64,000 nt of DNA from a bacterium (GTDB lineage: Bacteria; Bdellovibrionota; Bacteriovoracia; Bacteriovoracales; Bacteriovoracaceae), in NCBI GenBank assembly GCA_030425045.1, contig JAUHVL010000007.1:89862-153861 (forward strand). The letters run 5' to 3'. Below the pieces are notes generated by a model that saw only the letters and a list, made by a program, of their open reading frames with translations, ran no database searches and was not told where the DNA came from. Position 1 is the first letter of the stretch; each line of letters begins with the position of its first letter. Of this stretch, positions 1 to 7,834 are shown one piece after another. A program made the translations under genes and the position numbers.

Positions 1-660
1 GATGAGAGTGGGGGCAGTTTTTCAGATAAGCTTATGGAAATTAAACTAATTGGTGCAATGGTAAATGAAGATGATAGTTATGTCAGAGAGCTTGGTATTG
101 ACTTGTGTGGTGAAGGACTAATAGATTCCTGCCTCGTAATTTCCAATTATGTTAATACGCACTTGTACTTGTTAGATGAGTTTAGGGGAATAGCTCATGA
201 TGCTTGCATATCTGGGAAGTCGAATTTATGTAATTTGATAGGATTCTTGGAGCTCTCAGAGGAAAATAAAGAACAAGGAAAAAGGTTTTTCGAAATTGCT
301 TGTAACATGAAAAATTATCATGGTTGTGCATTTGCTGGTGAGGAAAATATTGAAAACGGTGAGATTATTAAGGGAAGCGATCAAATTTTTAAAAGTTGCT
401 CTGGTGGCTCAAAATTTGGATGTGAGATGCTTGATGGTACATTATCTTTACACGTTAAATGTGATTTAAAAAAAGATGGTACTCGTAATATTGTTGAAAG
501 GATAAAGGATTTGGGAATAAACATGGTGGAGATTGAGGGGGGAGAAAGTATCTTCGCTCTGCATTTTAATTCTTATGATAAAGTAAAAGAATTTCTTAAC
601 TCAAATTTCACAATCGAGGAAGATGTCTGTTTCGAAATAGTAGAGTTAGAGTATGAATAA
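1..660 (+). CDS. Sel1-like/cysteine-rich repeat protein, 5' end outside the window
   Basis: The reading frame is open from base 1, so the ATG at 34 may be internal and the protein probably begins upstream. The N-terminal ~135 residues contain helical, Cys- and Gly-bearing segments (LGIDLCGEGLIDSC, CNMKNYHGCAFAGEE, CSGGSKFGCEML) spaced like Sel1/TPR-like repeats with paired cysteines. The last ~70 residues are a separate small alpha/beta region without a recognised family. Sel1-type repeats usually mediate protein-protein contacts. The 3' end overlaps the following secreted nuclease by 8 bases, so the two are probably co-transcribed. Function is unknown. Confidence 0.5.
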   Translation, partial: DESGGSFSDKLMEIKLIGAMVNEDDSYVRELGIDLCGEGLIDSCLVISNYVNTHLYLLDEFRGIAHDACISGKSNLCNLIGFLELSEENKEQGKRFFEIACNMKNYHGCAFAGEENIENGEIIKGSDQIFKSCSGGSKFGCEMLDGTLSLHVKCDLKKDGTRNIVERIKDLGINMVEIEGGESIFALHFNSYDKVKEFLNSNFTIEEDVCFEIVELEYE

Positions 661-1372
661 TGTAATGGTGCTACATCTTGTATATTTAATTTTTTTTGGT
701 AGTGATCTTTTTGCTCATCCAGGAAGAACTTCTAGAGATGGATGTCATGTTTGTAAAACGAATTGTTTGAAGTATGGTGTTAGAGAGGGGGTAAGACATT
801 CGCACGATGGAAAAACGTGCATTGGGAAGAAATCAGGTAGTTCTAAAGTTCCGACAACCGAGAAAAGATTAGAAAAAAAACGATACTCCCGAAAGTATTT
901 CAAGCACTGGATAGACGTAGATGGCGATTGCCAAAATACTAGAGATGAATTGCTTCTTTCGTGGAGTGAAGCTCCGGTGAAATTTCAGACAAAAAGAAGA
1001 TGTAAGGTTGTTTCAGGAAGATGGAAAGATTTTTATTATAACGAAGTGATTCTAGATGCTTCGTTGATTGACGTAGATCATATAGTTCCATTGAAAAATG
1101 CTTGGGAGTCTGGGGCAAACAAGTGGTCAGATAGGATAAGAATCGATTTTGCGAATGATTATGATAATTTAGTTGTTACAAATAGATCATATAACAGATC
1201 GAAGGGGTCGCAAACGCCTTTAACTTGGAGTCCTATTGATCGTAGTTATTATTGTAAATATCTAAATAGATGGATAGAAATAAAGAAAAAATACGAGTTA
1301 GAAATTGATCCTAAAATTATTAAATTTTATAAATTAGCCAAATGCAGAACACAAATTAAGATTGATTTATAG
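653..1372 (+). CDS. Secreted YHYH-HNH (DUF1524-like) endonuclease
   Basis: Residues 1-22 form a signal peptide ending at FA-HPGRT. The mature protein opens with a YHYH-type Cys/His module (HPGRTSRDGC, CKTNC, HSHDGKTC). After a basic linker comes an HNH nuclease core with DVDHIVPLKNAWESGA, then FANDYDNLVVTNRSYNRSKG, the arrangement of DUF1524/GmrSD-C-like HNH nucleases; the His of DHIVPL is the expected catalytic base and the Asn/His region binds the metal. The protein should cut DNA outside the cytoplasm or after release. The start overlaps the previous stop, suggesting an operon. An extracellular nuclease fits nutrient scavenging, prey DNA degradation or competition, but which is unknown. 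Confidence 0.8.
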   Translation: MNNVMVLHLVYLIFFGSDLFAHPGRTSRDGCHVCKTNCLKYGVREGVRHSHDGKTCIGKKSGSSKVPTTEKRLEKKRYSRKYFKHWIDVDGDCQNTRDELLLSWSEAPVKFQTKRRCKVVSGRWKDFYYNEVILDASLIDVDHIVPLKNAWESGANKWSDRIRIDFANDYDNLVVTNRSYNRSKGSQTPLTWSPIDRSYYCKYLNRWIEIKKKYELEIDPKIIKFYKLAKCRTQIKIDL

Positions 1373-1420
1373 AGTGAATTTAAAATAGCTAATATATCAA
1401 TTGTAAAATTAGAGTTTTAA

Positions 1421-1582
1421 ATGAATTTCTTGGGTAACAATTATGCTTTCAAAAGGTATAGGGCCTATCACGGTTATGTCTATGGTGGGCTGGAAAAATT
1501 TGAAAATGATGCAGATTTAAATCAGAAAGCCGGGTATCCATATATAAGGTTTTACAGAGAAATTAAACTTTTTATAACTTAG
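1421..1582 (+). CDS. Possible 53-aa ORF in a 411-base gap
   Basis: The gap 1373-1783 holds one ATG-initiated frame of 53 codons, rich in aromatic residues (YRAYHGYVYGGLEKF, YIRFYREIKLF). I do not recognise it. There is no good Shine-Dalgarno site, so it may be a fragment of a larger broken gene. The rest of the gap (1583-1783) has a few short imperfect inverted repeats and nothing I can name. Confidence 0.25.
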   Translation: MNFLGNNYAFKRYRAYHGYVYGGLEKFENDADLNQKAGYPYIRFYREIKLFIT

Positions 1583-1783
1583 GTTTTTAAGTAATCTTGA
1601 CACTAATTTACTAAATGGATAGCCTGAGATGGGTTGGACAGAAGCCTTGCGTCTGCGCACTAAAACTTTCGATCGAGTACTGTCGCTGAGCTAGTATTTA
1701 CTAATTCATGATAAACTAAACATCACTCATAGATGTTTTGGAGCAGGCGACGAAACATAGGTGAGTAAAAATGTGAGGTTTAT

Positions 1784-2491
1784 ATGAACAATTCATCCCT
1801 TGTTTCACCATCTTTTCTTAAGCAAAAAGCGCGACAAATTAAAAGGGAACATTCCTTAACTCAGAGTCAAGCCCTTGACGAAGCAGCCAAGGAGATTGGT
1901 TTCATCAATTACAAAAACTATCTCAATATTTTAGAGAAGAATCGCAAGAAAGCTAAGTTAACAAGAAATGATCTTTTGGAGAGTATAATTTCTGAGACTG
2001 AAAATTCAAAAAAATTGGGCTTAATAACTACTTTTTTGGAAAATTACGAATTTTCAATGAATGAATTATTAGAAATACTTAGCCAATTTCAGCAATCAAG
2101 TGAGCTAGTACAAGTTATATGTGAAAAAGCATCCTTAAATTACAAAATACAATCTTCACTTTTAAATTATTTTATTGAGTGCAAAACAGATGTACAGGCT
2201 CTTCCATTAAGAGAACACTTCGTTGCAAAAGAAGTAACAGTAAAAAATTTAATATATAGCTTAAATGGTAAAAAAATCCATGTAGAAGGTGATTATGATA
2301 TAGCCTTTGAATTCGAGTTTGAAGTACCTGAAGAACATAAGCAACTTCCTCATTTTTATCGTGATCCCATGTTTGGTGAATTTGAAGCAACAGTTGATGT
2401 AGATGATAATGTCATTATTGATGATCCAAGTATTGGTGAGGAGCTTGATAATACATTGTTTGTGGGTAGCTTTAAGTTAGTTGATAAATGA
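1784..2491 (+). CDS. Hypothetical protein with a plasmid-type N-terminal helical motif
   Basis: This 235-aa protein has two parts. Residues ~10-50 carry a motif of the form KQKARQIKREHSLTQSQALDEAA followed by GFINYKNYL, which resembles the short N-terminal module often seen on plasmid and mobile-element proteins of unknown role. The middle is helical, and the acidic C-terminal ~90 residues look like a beta-rich domain (YDIAFEFEFEVPEEH). There is no signal peptide or membrane segment. It stands alone between a gap and a recombinase remnant, as cargo of an element. Function is unknown. Confidence 0.6.
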   Translation: MNNSSLVSPSFLKQKARQIKREHSLTQSQALDEAAKEIGFINYKNYLNILEKNRKKAKLTRNDLLESIISETENSKKLGLITTFLENYEFSMNELLEILSQFQQSSELVQVICEKASLNYKIQSSLLNYFIECKTDVQALPLREHFVAKEVTVKNLIYSLNGKKIHVEGDYDIAFEFEFEVPEEHKQLPHFYRDPMFGEFEATVDVDDNVIIDDPSIGEELDNTLFVGSFKLVDK

Positions 2492-2510
2492 ACTTGAAAC
2501 TTTTTAAAGC

Positions 2511-2806
2511 TTGTTGGTTGGAGTTGTATCTGATTCTTTATTTTTGTACCGATTTTTTGAAGTCGTAACATCAACTACTTCAATGCTTAGGCTTAAAGAA
2601 GCATTTGAAAAATCAAATCTAAAGTATCGTTCATTGCATTGTTGTAGACATAGCAGAGGGACGTTCCTGCATAAAAAACTGGAGATAAGGAGCTTACGAT
2701 GCAATGGCTTGGATACGCTAGTGAAAAAGTGCATAATAAATATATTCATACTTATGAAAGATTGATGAGAGAGATTAAGGCAAAGGATATGAACTGGGAT
2801 GAATAG
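2511..2806 (+). pseudogene. Frameshifted C-terminal remnant of a tyrosine recombinase
   Basis: Two frames together give the C-terminal catalytic part of a phage-type integrase. From ~2584 one frame reads LRLKEAFEKSN, RSLHCCRHSRGTFLHKK with the HxxRH box. At the A-run near 2671-2676 the reading must slip back one base to continue TGDKELTMQWLGYASEKVHNKYIHTYERLM, with the catalytic Tyr in NKYIHTYE, ending at the TAG at 2804-2806. The N-terminal domain and first catalytic Arg are absent, so this is a decayed integrase. It marks an old element boundary just left of the Zn-finger nuclease gene. Confidence 0.75.
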
Positions 2807-2863
2807 AATAATTGTTTTATATGTATCCAGTACTAATAATAGTAAAAAGATTTTGGAAAAAGA

Positions 2864-4810
2864 ATGCCGAAAATATATAAGCTAGAAGATTTACAAGCGG
2901 TTGCAAAGAGTAGACAGGGTAAATGCATTTCTAAAAAATATTTAGGTGCGAGAGAGAAACATAGATGGGAGTGTGTTGAAGGGCATGTTTGGGAGGCAAC
3001 ACCAAGCCCGATAATTAACAAAGGTGTTTGGTGTCCTGAGTGTGCAAAAGAGATTCGAAGACAGAAAAAGAAAAAGTATAGTATCGAAGACATGAAAAAA
3101 ATTGCCTTAGAAAGGGGAGGAAAATGTCTATCCAAAAAAATGTTAAATACCCAAGAAAAACTATTTTGGATATGTTCTAAGGGCCATAAGTGGAAAACTT
3201 CATCAAGCAGTATTTTACGAGGCTCTTGGTGTAAGAAATGCTTTTATGAAGGTGTTGCCGGCCAATATCATAAAAAAGATATAGAAGATGCACATCTTTT
3301 GGCAAAAGAAATGAAAGGGGTCTGTCTATCAAAAGAGTATATAAACTCGAAAGGGTTGCTGCATTGGAAATGTCAAATGGGGCATACATGGGAAGCATCC
3401 TATGGGGCAATTTCATCGGGTCGTTGGTGCCCAGCATGCGCGAATCTAAAAAAGTCGAAAAAACAAATAAAATACACCATTCGAGACATGAACGATCTTG
3501 CATCTAATCGAGGAGGATGTTGTGTTTCTAAAAGATATATTAACTCTAGAACAAAGTTAAGTTGGATGTGTTCAAATGGTCACACATGGGAGGCAACACC
3601 AGCAAATATTAAAACAGGTTATTGGTGTCCTTACTGTAACGATTTAATTGGTGAAACACTTTGTCGAGTAATTCTGGAAAAAATATTTAAGAAGAATTTT
3701 ATAAAAACTAAACCAACATGGTTAGTAAATAGTCGTTCAAATAGAATGGAACTAGATGGCTTCTGTGAAGAGTTGGGCTTGGCATTTGAGCACCATGGAA
3801 GACAGCATTATATAAAATCATATTATGCCAAGACCGATCGTGAACTAGAATTGCGAAAAAAAGAGGATAAGTTAAAAGAAAAAATATGCAAAAAGAATAA
3901 TGTAATATTACTGATTATACCAGAGGTTGGTCATCTTATTGAGATTGATTCACTATATGATTATATTGTAAATGCTCTGAAGGCTTTTGATGTAAAAATT
4001 CCCAAGCATGATAATTTTAAATATTCCAAGTTGGATGTATATAAAAATGCTCAAATAATGGAAGCTCAAGGTGTTGCGGTTGAAAGAGGTGGAAAATTTA
4101 TTTCTACTATCTATATGGGAAGTTCTCGAAAGCATGAATGGGAATGTGGCGAAGGGCATAGATGGGAAGCCACTCCATCAAAAATTAAAATGGGACGTTG
4201 GTGTCCTAAGTGTGCTGGTAAAGCACCAATAAAGATAGAGGAAATTAAAGAAGTTGCCAGGCTGAAGGGCGGTGAATGCCTATCGAACTCTATAGTAAAT
4301 ATCAAGAGCAAACTGATTTGGAGATGTGGTAAGGGGCATGAATGGAAAGCCTCAGCAAGTCCTATAATTTATAAAGATACTTGGTGTCCTGTTTGTAGTC
4401 GAGAGCGACAAGCTGAGCGTCAGCGTGGTTCTATTAAAGAAATGAAAAAAATTGCAAAAGCACATGGCGGTAAGTGCCTCTCGAAAGAATATGTTACAGC
4501 GAGAGTTAAGCTTAGTTGGCAATGTAAAGTTGGCCATACTTGGAGCGCAACTCCAAGTGGAATTAAACAAGGAAAATGGTGTCCTAAATGTCGAGGTTTG
4601 GGGTTTTCTCAGAAAGAAATGCTGGGACAGATGCAAGAGTTAGCAAAAAAATATAGTGGAAAATGTTTGTCTAAAAAATATGTAAATAATATAACTCCTT
4701 TGAAGTGGACTTGTGAGAGTGGCCATGTTTGGAAGGCTAACCCTAAGAATATAAAGAAAGGTTCATGGTGTCCGACATGTGCAAAAAATAAAGCAATAAA
4801 AAGAAGTTAG
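2864..4810 (+). CDS. Eight-fold Zn-finger repeat protein with an embedded Vsr/PD-(D/E)XK-like nuclease
   Basis: The 648-aa protein has four ~60-residue repeats, a nuclease domain (about residues 265-375), then four more repeats. Each repeat follows the pattern GGKCLSK-Y, then a Trp, C-x3-GH-x-W-x-A, and ends WCP-x-C, a treble-clef Zn-binding unit like DUF4379. The central domain shows GETLCRVILEKIF, then RMELDGFCEELGLAFEHHGRQHY, then a Lys-rich helix, the order of the Vsr/PD-(D/E)XK fold with Asp in LDG and Glu in FEHHG as likely metal ligands. Proteins of this type are known from mobile elements. The repeats plausibly bind DNA and position the cut. It lies alone, transcribed rightwards, beside integrase debris. 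A role as homing, element or defence nuclease is inference. Confidence 0.75.
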   Translation: MPKIYKLEDLQAVAKSRQGKCISKKYLGAREKHRWECVEGHVWEATPSPIINKGVWCPECAKEIRRQKKKKYSIEDMKKIALERGGKCLSKKMLNTQEKLFWICSKGHKWKTSSSSILRGSWCKKCFYEGVAGQYHKKDIEDAHLLAKEMKGVCLSKEYINSKGLLHWKCQMGHTWEASYGAISSGRWCPACANLKKSKKQIKYTIRDMNDLASNRGGCCVSKRYINSRTKLSWMCSNGHTWEATPANIKTGYWCPYCNDLIGETLCRVILEKIFKKNFIKTKPTWLVNSRSNRMELDGFCEELGLAFEHHGRQHYIKSYYAKTDRELELRKKEDKLKEKICKKNNVILLIIPEVGHLIEIDSLYDYIVNALKAFDVKIPKHDNFKYSKLDVYKNAQIMEAQGVAVERGGKFISTIYMGSSRKHEWECGEGHRWEATPSKIKMGRWCPKCAGKAPIKIEEIKEVARLKGGECLSNSIVNIKSKLIWRCGKGHEWKASASPIIYKDTWCPVCSRERQAERQRGSIKEMKKIAKAHGGKCLSKEYVTARVKLSWQCKVGHTWSATPSGIKQGKWCPKCRGLGFSQKEMLGQMQELAKKYSGKCLSKKYVNNITPLKWTCESGHVWKANPKNIKKGSWCPTCAKNKAIKRS

Positions 4811-4837
4811 GGGAACAATGATAGAGATATGTAGTGA

Positions 4838-4978
4838 TTTATAGGTAAATATAAAGTTGGTGATAACATAAATTACAATTGTGAGATCCTAAGACCTTTT
4901 CTAATTGTATCTAAGGAGGTCGATTGTTCAGATATTGATGTGATTATTAATGAATTGTTAGAGCTTAGAAGACAATAA
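4838..4978 (+). pseudogene. Possible 46-codon gene fragment without start codon
   Basis: After a TGA at 4835-4837 a frame stays open to the TAA at 4976-4978 and reads like real protein (GDNINYNCEILRPFLIV, CSDIDVIINELLELRRQ). It has no ATG, GTG or TTG at its beginning, so it is best read as the tail of a truncated gene. The family is not recognised. Confidence 0.3.
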
Positions 4979-4995
4979 AAATTTGTGGCTTCTTA

Positions 4996-6363
4996 TTAAT
5001 TTGAATTAAGGTACCATGCAGGTTGTCTTTTTGTTGCTTTTCCTCCATTTTCTGCGAATTTGAAAAAGATGTTTCTCTTTTTTAATGAGTCAATAAATTT
5101 ATCATTTTTTGGGCTTTTTAAAACCCAAAGACAGCCTCCTTTGTCACTCTTGTCAGTATAGCTAATGTCAAATGAATCAAGAGCTTTCTTTGCAGCTTCT
5201 ATAATTGGCAACTGAGAACTTTTTTCTTTTTCCTCTACAAGCCATCGAACTACTTTTTCGTAAACATCTTTAACTTCGTTTGCACGATTTTCAATAGGAT
5301 TCTCACTTATGTAATTTTGGTAGGCCATTTCTTGCATGAGCCTGATTGAGTCAGCGTTTAGATTCTCAAATGTAAAATGGTAGCGTTTCATAACCTCGGA
5401 TAATATGGATGGATCAAACTCCACTTGTGCTGTATTACTCCCTTCGATTTTATTTTTTATATCTTTTACTTTAAGTTTAGAGTAAGTTTTATACTGGCTG
5501 TCGCTGATGTAATTTCTGTTTCGTAACTTTACGAGCATTGCTGAATAGCTCACGGCAAACTTGTCCGAAAGCTTATAGGCTTCTATTTCGGAAATTCCAG
5601 ACTTAATAAAATTGCCAATTTCTATATCAAGAAATTCATTTGGTATTAGAATTTCAGAAGCAAAGCTATCAGCGTCTTTTTCAATTGGTGAAACGTGGCG
5701 ACCTAGCATTGAAACTGCACTTTTATTATTGGGGTAATGACTTAAATAGAAATGTGCAATCTCATGGGCAAGACTAAATCGAATTCTATTGTCAGGTTGG
5801 TTGGAGTTTAGAAGGATACCAGCTCCGTTTTCATTATTTGGATGAATTAAAGCTCCTGATAAATTATTTAGAACTGAAAACTTCACGAAAATATTCATTC
5901 TTGAAGCGATATCAAATACATCAACTGGTGCTTTTGTAATACCCATCTTCGTCAGTAGCTCTTGCGCGGCAAGTGTAATCACCTCAGTGCTTGATTTATC
6001 GGTGATTGTAGATTTAAAAAATTGTTTCTTTTTCTTGAGTAGTTTTAACTCTTCAAGAAAAAAATTAAGTTCCAGAATATCATTGTTATCCATTTCTTTA
6101 TTGCTATTTGTGGCTCGCGTATTGAGGTCCGCATACAATTCGAAATTTTTGGGAGAGGAGTTGAGCAATTCATCTGGTGTACAAAAAAATAGTTTGCATA
6201 AGTTTACAAGTTCGCTGACTTCTATACTTCTTTTACTATCTTGGGATTCAAGAGCGGACATTGCACTTTTTGATATTCCCAAAAAGGAAGCAACCGAAGT
6301 TTGACTCAACCGAAGCCATTTTCTTCGTTCAGTAATTTTGGATTTTACAATCTCCATGTCCAT
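4996..6363 (-). CDS. Fused XRE helix-turn-helix and ImmA/IrrE metallopeptidase regulator
   Basis: The N-terminal ~70 residues are an XRE HTH (RRKWLRLSQTSVASFLGISKSAMSALE). An ImmA/IrrE (DUF955) domain follows with the Zn motif H200-E-I-A-H204, then an extra C-terminal ~150 residues. Such proteins act as repressors that are inactivated by, or cut, a partner. I chose the ATG at 6363 because AAGGAG lies about 10 bases upstream; a longer start at 6411 lacks a ribosome site. The gene is divergent from the ubiquitin-like operon, as the HTH/ImmA pair CapH-CapP is next to CBASS operons. It probably represses that operon and itself through the dyad at 6391-6407, which is inference. Confidence 0.85.
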   Translation of the reverse strand: MDMEIVKSKITERRKWLRLSQTSVASFLGISKSAMSALESQDSKRSIEVSELVNLCKLFFCTPDELLNSSPKNFELYADLNTRATNSNKEMDNNDILELNFFLEELKLLKKKKQFFKSTITDKSSTEVITLAAQELLTKMGITKAPVDVFDIASRMNIFVKFSVLNNLSGALIHPNNENGAGILLNSNQPDNRIRFSLAHEIAHFYLSHYPNNKSAVSMLGRHVSPIEKDADSFASEILIPNEFLDIEIGNFIKSGISEIEAYKLSDKFAVSYSAMLVKLRNRNYISDSQYKTYSKLKVKDIKNKIEGSNTAQVEFDPSILSEVMKRYHFTFENLNADSIRLMQEMAYQNYISENPIENRANEVKDVYEKVVRWLVEEKEKSSQLPIIEAAKKALDSFDISYTDKSDKGGCLWVLKSPKNDKFIDSLKKRNIFFKFAENGGKATKRQPAWYLNSN

Positions 6364-6390
6364 TGTGTGTCTACTCCTTAGATAATTAGG

Positions 6391-6407
6391 CCGACAAGGA
6401 ATGTCGG
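6391..6407. promoter_or_regulatory. CCGACA-N5-TGTCGG dyad, candidate operator
   Basis: A perfect 6-bp inverted repeat with a 5-base spacer lies about 30 bases upstream of the HTH-ImmA start, in the divergent intergenic region. Dyads of this size are typical XRE-dimer sites. Autoregulation is inferred from position. Confidence 0.5.
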
Positions 6408-6496
6408 TCATAATGTAATTTTAGCAACTTCCAATAAAATAGTCAAAATTAATGCATTTTTTATATTTTTTATTCCAGAAAATCAGGAATAAAAAG

Positions 6497-6526
6497 TTGT
6501 TTTACTTTTGTTTTTATGTTTATAAT
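6497..6526 (+). promoter_or_regulatory. Probable sigma-70-type promoter of the ubiquitin-like operon
   Basis: A TTGTTT -35 at 6497-6502 and a TATAAT -10 at 6521-6526 are separated by 18 bases in an AT-rich stretch. The direction is toward the operon starting at 6774. Confidence 0.5.
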
Positions 6527-6529
6527 TTT

Positions 6530-6773
6530 ATATTAGCTTCTGAGAGTATGGAAAGTGATTGATTTTTAAAGCTGGATATACTGTGGAAGTAAAAGAGAAA
6601 ATAAACCCTCTCCGCAAGAGAAGAGGGCTTTGCCTCGAAACAAATTGCTCTGAAGGTCTAATTGAGAACTATATCTTCACAAAGAGCACGAGTTTCGTCA
6701 AGGCCATTTTTCAACTCAGGAAGAGGTTACAAACTAACCCGACCACAAAAGGTCCCTAAGCCGAGGAGGAAAA
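6530..6773 (+). other. Long 5' leader of the ubiquitin-like operon
   Basis: About 240 bases separate the likely promoter from the first start codon. The leader contains CCCTCT (6606-6611) pairing with AGAGGG (6622-6627), and ends in a strong GAGGAGG ribosome site just before the ATG at 6774. A frame of about 65 codons crosses it but has no credible start. No known riboswitch was recognised. Confidence 0.35.
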
Positions 6774-7436
6774 ATGGCTTGTAAGAAATTTGAAGTATCT
6801 GTTAACTCAACCAAGGTTTTATTTGAAGATCGTTTTGTAACGGCGGCACAAATCATTTCGGCAAGTGGTCAAGATTATGCAGTCATTGAGCAGGTTTTTT
6901 CTGGTGGTGAAAGAAAAATCATTCTAAAGGATGAGCAAGTCGACTTGGGTGCTCCCGGGGTAGAAAGATTTGAAGCTTACTCTGAATGTGATGTTCATTA
7001 TTTTAATTTGAATAATGAGTTGCGCGCTATCGGAGAGAGGAATGCCAATGTTCAAGAAATTATTGAGCGCGGTGGAAAATTTCCAGCAAAAGATTTTGCA
7101 CTTGTTGAAACGATAAGTGATATCGAGAGCATCCTGATTGACTCAAAAGAAAAAGTAACTTTTGAAAAAGGTTGCAAGAGAAACTTTTTCACTTTTCCAA
7201 AAGACCAAGTCTATACCTTCAAAGTAGATAAAGGAAAATTTGTGACAGAAAAGACTTCTCTTACTGGGGAAGAAATTTTACTCACTGCTGGTCTCACACC
7301 TGTTAATGAGTATGAATTGATTCAGAAGTTCTGTGGCAAAAAAAGAGAGAGGATTGAACTTGGGGACGTCGTTGACCTAACGGTACCAGGAATTGAAAAA
7401 TTCGTTTCCATTCCACTGGATCAGCGTGAGGGTTAG
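6774..7436 (+). CDS. Multiubiquitin-type protein with three ubiquitin-like domains
   Basis: The 220 residues divide into three related ~70-residue units. Two end in similar ...DLGAPGVERF and ...DLTVPGIEKF strands, and all show the alternating strand-helix-strand layout of prokaryotic multiubiquitin (beta-grasp) domains. The chain ends ...LDQREG, so the C-terminal Gly is already exposed for activation, without processing. It is the modifier that the downstream E1 would adenylate and the E2 transfer to targets. A strong GAGGAGG site precedes the ATG. E2, E1 and DUF6527 genes follow without gaps, giving one operon. The assignment rests on fold-like repeats plus this very characteristic gene order. 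Confidence 0.85.
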   Translation: MACKKFEVSVNSTKVLFEDRFVTAAQIISASGQDYAVIEQVFSGGERKIILKDEQVDLGAPGVERFEAYSECDVHYFNLNNELRAIGERNANVQEIIERGGKFPAKDFALVETISDIESILIDSKEKVTFEKGCKRNFFTFPKDQVYTFKVDKGKFVTEKTSLTGEEILLTAGLTPVNEYELIQKFCGKKRERIELGDVVDLTVPGIEKFVSIPLDQREG

Positions 7437-7438
7437 CA

Positions 7439-7834
7439 ATGAGAAGAGAGTTTGAATTACCGGAGTCCGACAAGGCCTTCTTAGAAGGCTTGGGCCATAA
7501 ATGGGAAACCGTAAGAGAAGGTAATGTTAACCGCCTAGTGTTAAGGGAGTATCCAGTCTGTGAAGGTTATAATCACAGATTGGTTGACCTATATTTTAGG
7601 CTGCTTCCCACTTATCCTGATACTCAGATTGATATGGTGTACTTCAACCCTCATCTCGTTCGTGTTGATGGTAAACAGATTAAAGCTCTGGCAAATGAAG
7701 CTTTCGATGGTATCAATTGGCAGCGGTGGTCACGCCATCGTACGCCCAAAAACCCTTGGCGTCCTGGAATTGATTGCGTTGAAACTCAACTTGCACTTGT
7801 TGATCATTGGTTAAGGAGGGAGTTCAAGCAATGA
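7439..7834 (+). CDS. Prokaryotic E2-like (UBC family) conjugating enzyme
   Basis: This 131-aa protein matches the small bacterial E2 family E found next to multiubiquitin genes: a conserved central LVDLYFRLLPTYPD, YFNPHL, and the signature FDGINWQRWSRHR followed by W-RPG-D. It should receive the ubiquitin-like protein from the E1 and pass it to a target. The position equivalent to the active site appears to lie in RWSRH (Ser98). Cys41 and Cys113 are present but not in an obvious E2 active-site context. The gene begins two bases after the previous stop, and its TGA overlaps the next ATG (ATGA), indicating coupled translation. Confidence 0.8.
   Translation: MRREFELPESDKAFLEGLGHKWETVREGNVNRLVLREYPVCEGYNHRLVDLYFRLLPTYPDTQIDMVYFNPHLVRVDGKQIKALANEAFDGINWQRWSRHRTPKNPWRPGIDCVETQLALVDHWLRREFKQ

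Noticed and set aside
1583..1783. Possible structured RNA or riboswitch upstream of 1784
   Set aside because: Only short imperfect pairings were found and no known riboswitch core could be recognised.
2671..2677. AAAAAAC as a programmed -1 frameshift signal in the integrase remnant
   Set aside because: The heptamer is not in the required phase, and the N-terminal half of the integrase is missing, so decay is the better explanation.
6559..6759. 66-aa frame in the leader of the ubiquitin-like operon
   Set aside because: It has no ribosome site and no credible composition, and overlaps hairpin-forming leader sequence.
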